Assembly (NCBI GenBank): GCA_039679855.1
Contig: JBDKUE010000050.1
Coordinates: forward strand, 1 to 15,259
Direction of reading: 5' to 3'
From: UBA5314 sp039679855
GTDB taxonomy: Bacteria; Bacillota; Syntrophomonadia; Syntrophomonadales; Syntrophomonadaceae
Length of the DNA: 15,259 bases
Both the position numbers and the translations under genes were made by a program. Of the stretch, positions 14,333-15,259 are shown one piece after another. The notes beneath the pieces were generated by a model that was not told the origin of the DNA, did not search any database, and was given only the letters and a program-made list of their open reading frames with translations. Within the stretch, counting starts at the first letter, position 1, and every line of letters starts with the position of its first letter.

Positions 14333-15259
14333 TACGACAACACCCCCATAAAGTGGCCCAGCAACACTTCCCGCTGCACCCAGGCATCCTTGTGCCGGAA
14401 AAGATCAGGCCGACTGGCCAGCTCGGCCTTTATCCGGACCGGGTCATACTGCTCCAGTGTTTCGGCCAATCTACGAATTTTATTGCGCAGGGAGCGGCCT
14501 AAAAGGGGAGCCAGATGCTCTTCCAGAGAACGGTTAAAGAACAGTCTGCTGGGGAGCCATTGCCACAGCTCCAGGTAGGACTCCATCAAGGTCTGGGCCG
14601 GGAAAATCTTCTGGGCAACCTGGCCCTGTTTATGTAAAAGCCTTACCATCTCCAGGAGAGTCAGTGCCTCGTGCGGGCGGGTAGCCATGCGCTCGCGAGC
14701 CGTGGAGAGCCACTCTTTAAGCCGGTTGGCAGAGGCGGCCGTCTCAATATCTTCTTCACGCAGGGGACCGACGTCGCCGGGCTGGAAACTTCTTATAAGC
14801 TCCGATTTATACAAGACTTCCAACAAAACCTGGTGGCTTTGCCCCTTAAGACCTTCTCTTATGGTCTCCAGCAAATCCAGGTAGAGCATTGAACCTTTGT
14901 CCCAGGGCAGGCGGGCAAACCGCTTTTCCCACAAGGCCAGGGCGCGGGAATAGGCCTGATAGGGCTCGCCCAATAATACGGCCAGGGGCAGAATGCTCCG
15001 GCAGAGGCGGGTAAATAATTTAAAAATCTGGCTGTCCTCCAGGACACTGACCAGGCGATTCTTATTTTGATAGTTTATATAGAGTTCGGCCAGCATCAAC
15101 AGGGCGTCCTCCACCATACCGCATTGATATACCTGGTCGCAGCATTCGAGCAGCAAAAAAAAGCGTTCTGATCCGAATGGGTCGGTAAAATGCCCTTCAC
15201 TGGCCAGCTTAATCCGGCGGGCGGCTTCCTGCCAGAGCTGATATTTTTCGCCATGCAGG
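14332..15259 (-). CDS. Uncharacterised helical protein, 5' end beyond the window
   Basis: The reading frame stays open from the stop (14334-14332) to the right edge, so at least 308 residues are present and the true start lies outside. A TTG at 15156 is an internal leucine, not a start: sense codons run on upstream through residues such as HFTDPFGSERFF. The protein is almost entirely alpha-helical, with leucine/alanine-rich helix pairs (for example MVEDALLMLAELYINYQNKN) that resemble TPR or other helical-repeat scaffolds, but no clear consensus repeat was found. There is no TM segment in the visible part. It is the most upstream visible gene of the leftward operon, with a one-base overlap to the next. 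No known family is recognised. Confidence 0.75.
   Translation of the reverse strand, partial: LHGEKYQLWQEAARRIKLASEGHFTDPFGSERFFLLLECCDQVYQCGMVEDALLMLAELYINYQNKNRLVSVLEDSQIFKLFTRLCRSILPLAVLLGEPYQAYSRALALWEKRFARLPWDKGSMLYLDLLETIREGLKGQSHQVLLEVLYKSELIRSFQPGDVGPLREEDIETAASANRLKEWLSTARERMATRPHEALTLLEMVRLLHKQGQVAQKIFPAQTLMESYLELWQWLPSRLFFNRSLEEHLAPLLGRSLRNKIRRLAETLEQYDPVRIKAELASRPDLFRHKDAWVQREVLLGHFMGVLS

Noticed and set aside
1..15259. CRISPR array, tRNA/rRNA genes, insertion sequence or prophage
   Set aside because: No regularly spaced repeats, no tRNA-like cloverleaf with conserved TTCGA arm, no transposase or phage protein was found on either strand.

Overview
The window reads as chromosome of an anaerobic, spore-former-type Firmicute (Clostridia), with roughly 50% GC by eye. 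The gene content (GatAB amidotransferase, a homocitrate-synthase-family enzyme beside NADP-isocitrate dehydrogenase, DegV, a copper-amine-oxidase-stalk wall hydrolase, an AceTr acetate transporter, strong AGGAGG-type ribosome sites) fits a syntrophic or acetogenic clostridium such as a Syntrophomonadaceae relative. That placement is an inference from gene content, not a database match.

Region 1 (1-4628, + strand) is core metabolism: the 3' end of gatA, complete gatB, a Claisen-type synthase of the homocitrate/isopropylmalate/Re-citrate synthase family, and icd. The last two adjoin each other, which suggests the oxidative arm from citrate to 2-oxoglutarate for glutamate synthesis. Hairpins sit in both spacers of this run, and a bidirectional terminator closes it against the convergent degV.

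Region 2 (4652-8034, - strand) holds degV, with a near-consensus sigma-A promoter (TTGACA-17-TATTAT), and a large orphan hybrid histidine kinase (two TM, PAS, HisKA, HATPase, REC, HPt). Between them lies about 290 bp of non-coding, GC-rich, palindrome-rich DNA that looks like a dispersed intergenic element or structured RNA.

Region 3 (8035-10567) contains a secreted protein with two tandem copper-amine-oxidase N-terminal-type repeats and a glucosaminidase-like domain (+), a strong terminator, and a six-TM GPR1/FUN34/YaaH-family acetate transporter (-). A 427-bp gene-free stretch follows. It carries a minus-strand intrinsic terminator with no recognised gene feeding it, so a small RNA or remnant gene is possible.

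Region 4 (10568-15259) contains a MerR-type HTH protein with a coiled coil (+). It converges, with only 2 bp between stop codons, on a tightly packed leftward operon of three genes: a partial all-helical protein, a 533-residue helical protein of unknown function, and a divergent Hsp70/actin-fold ATPase lacking a recognisable substrate-binding domain. This operon (genes overlapping by 1 and 17 bp) is the best candidate for an undescribed multi-protein system in the window. No CRISPR array, rRNA, tRNA, prophage or complete insertion sequence was seen.
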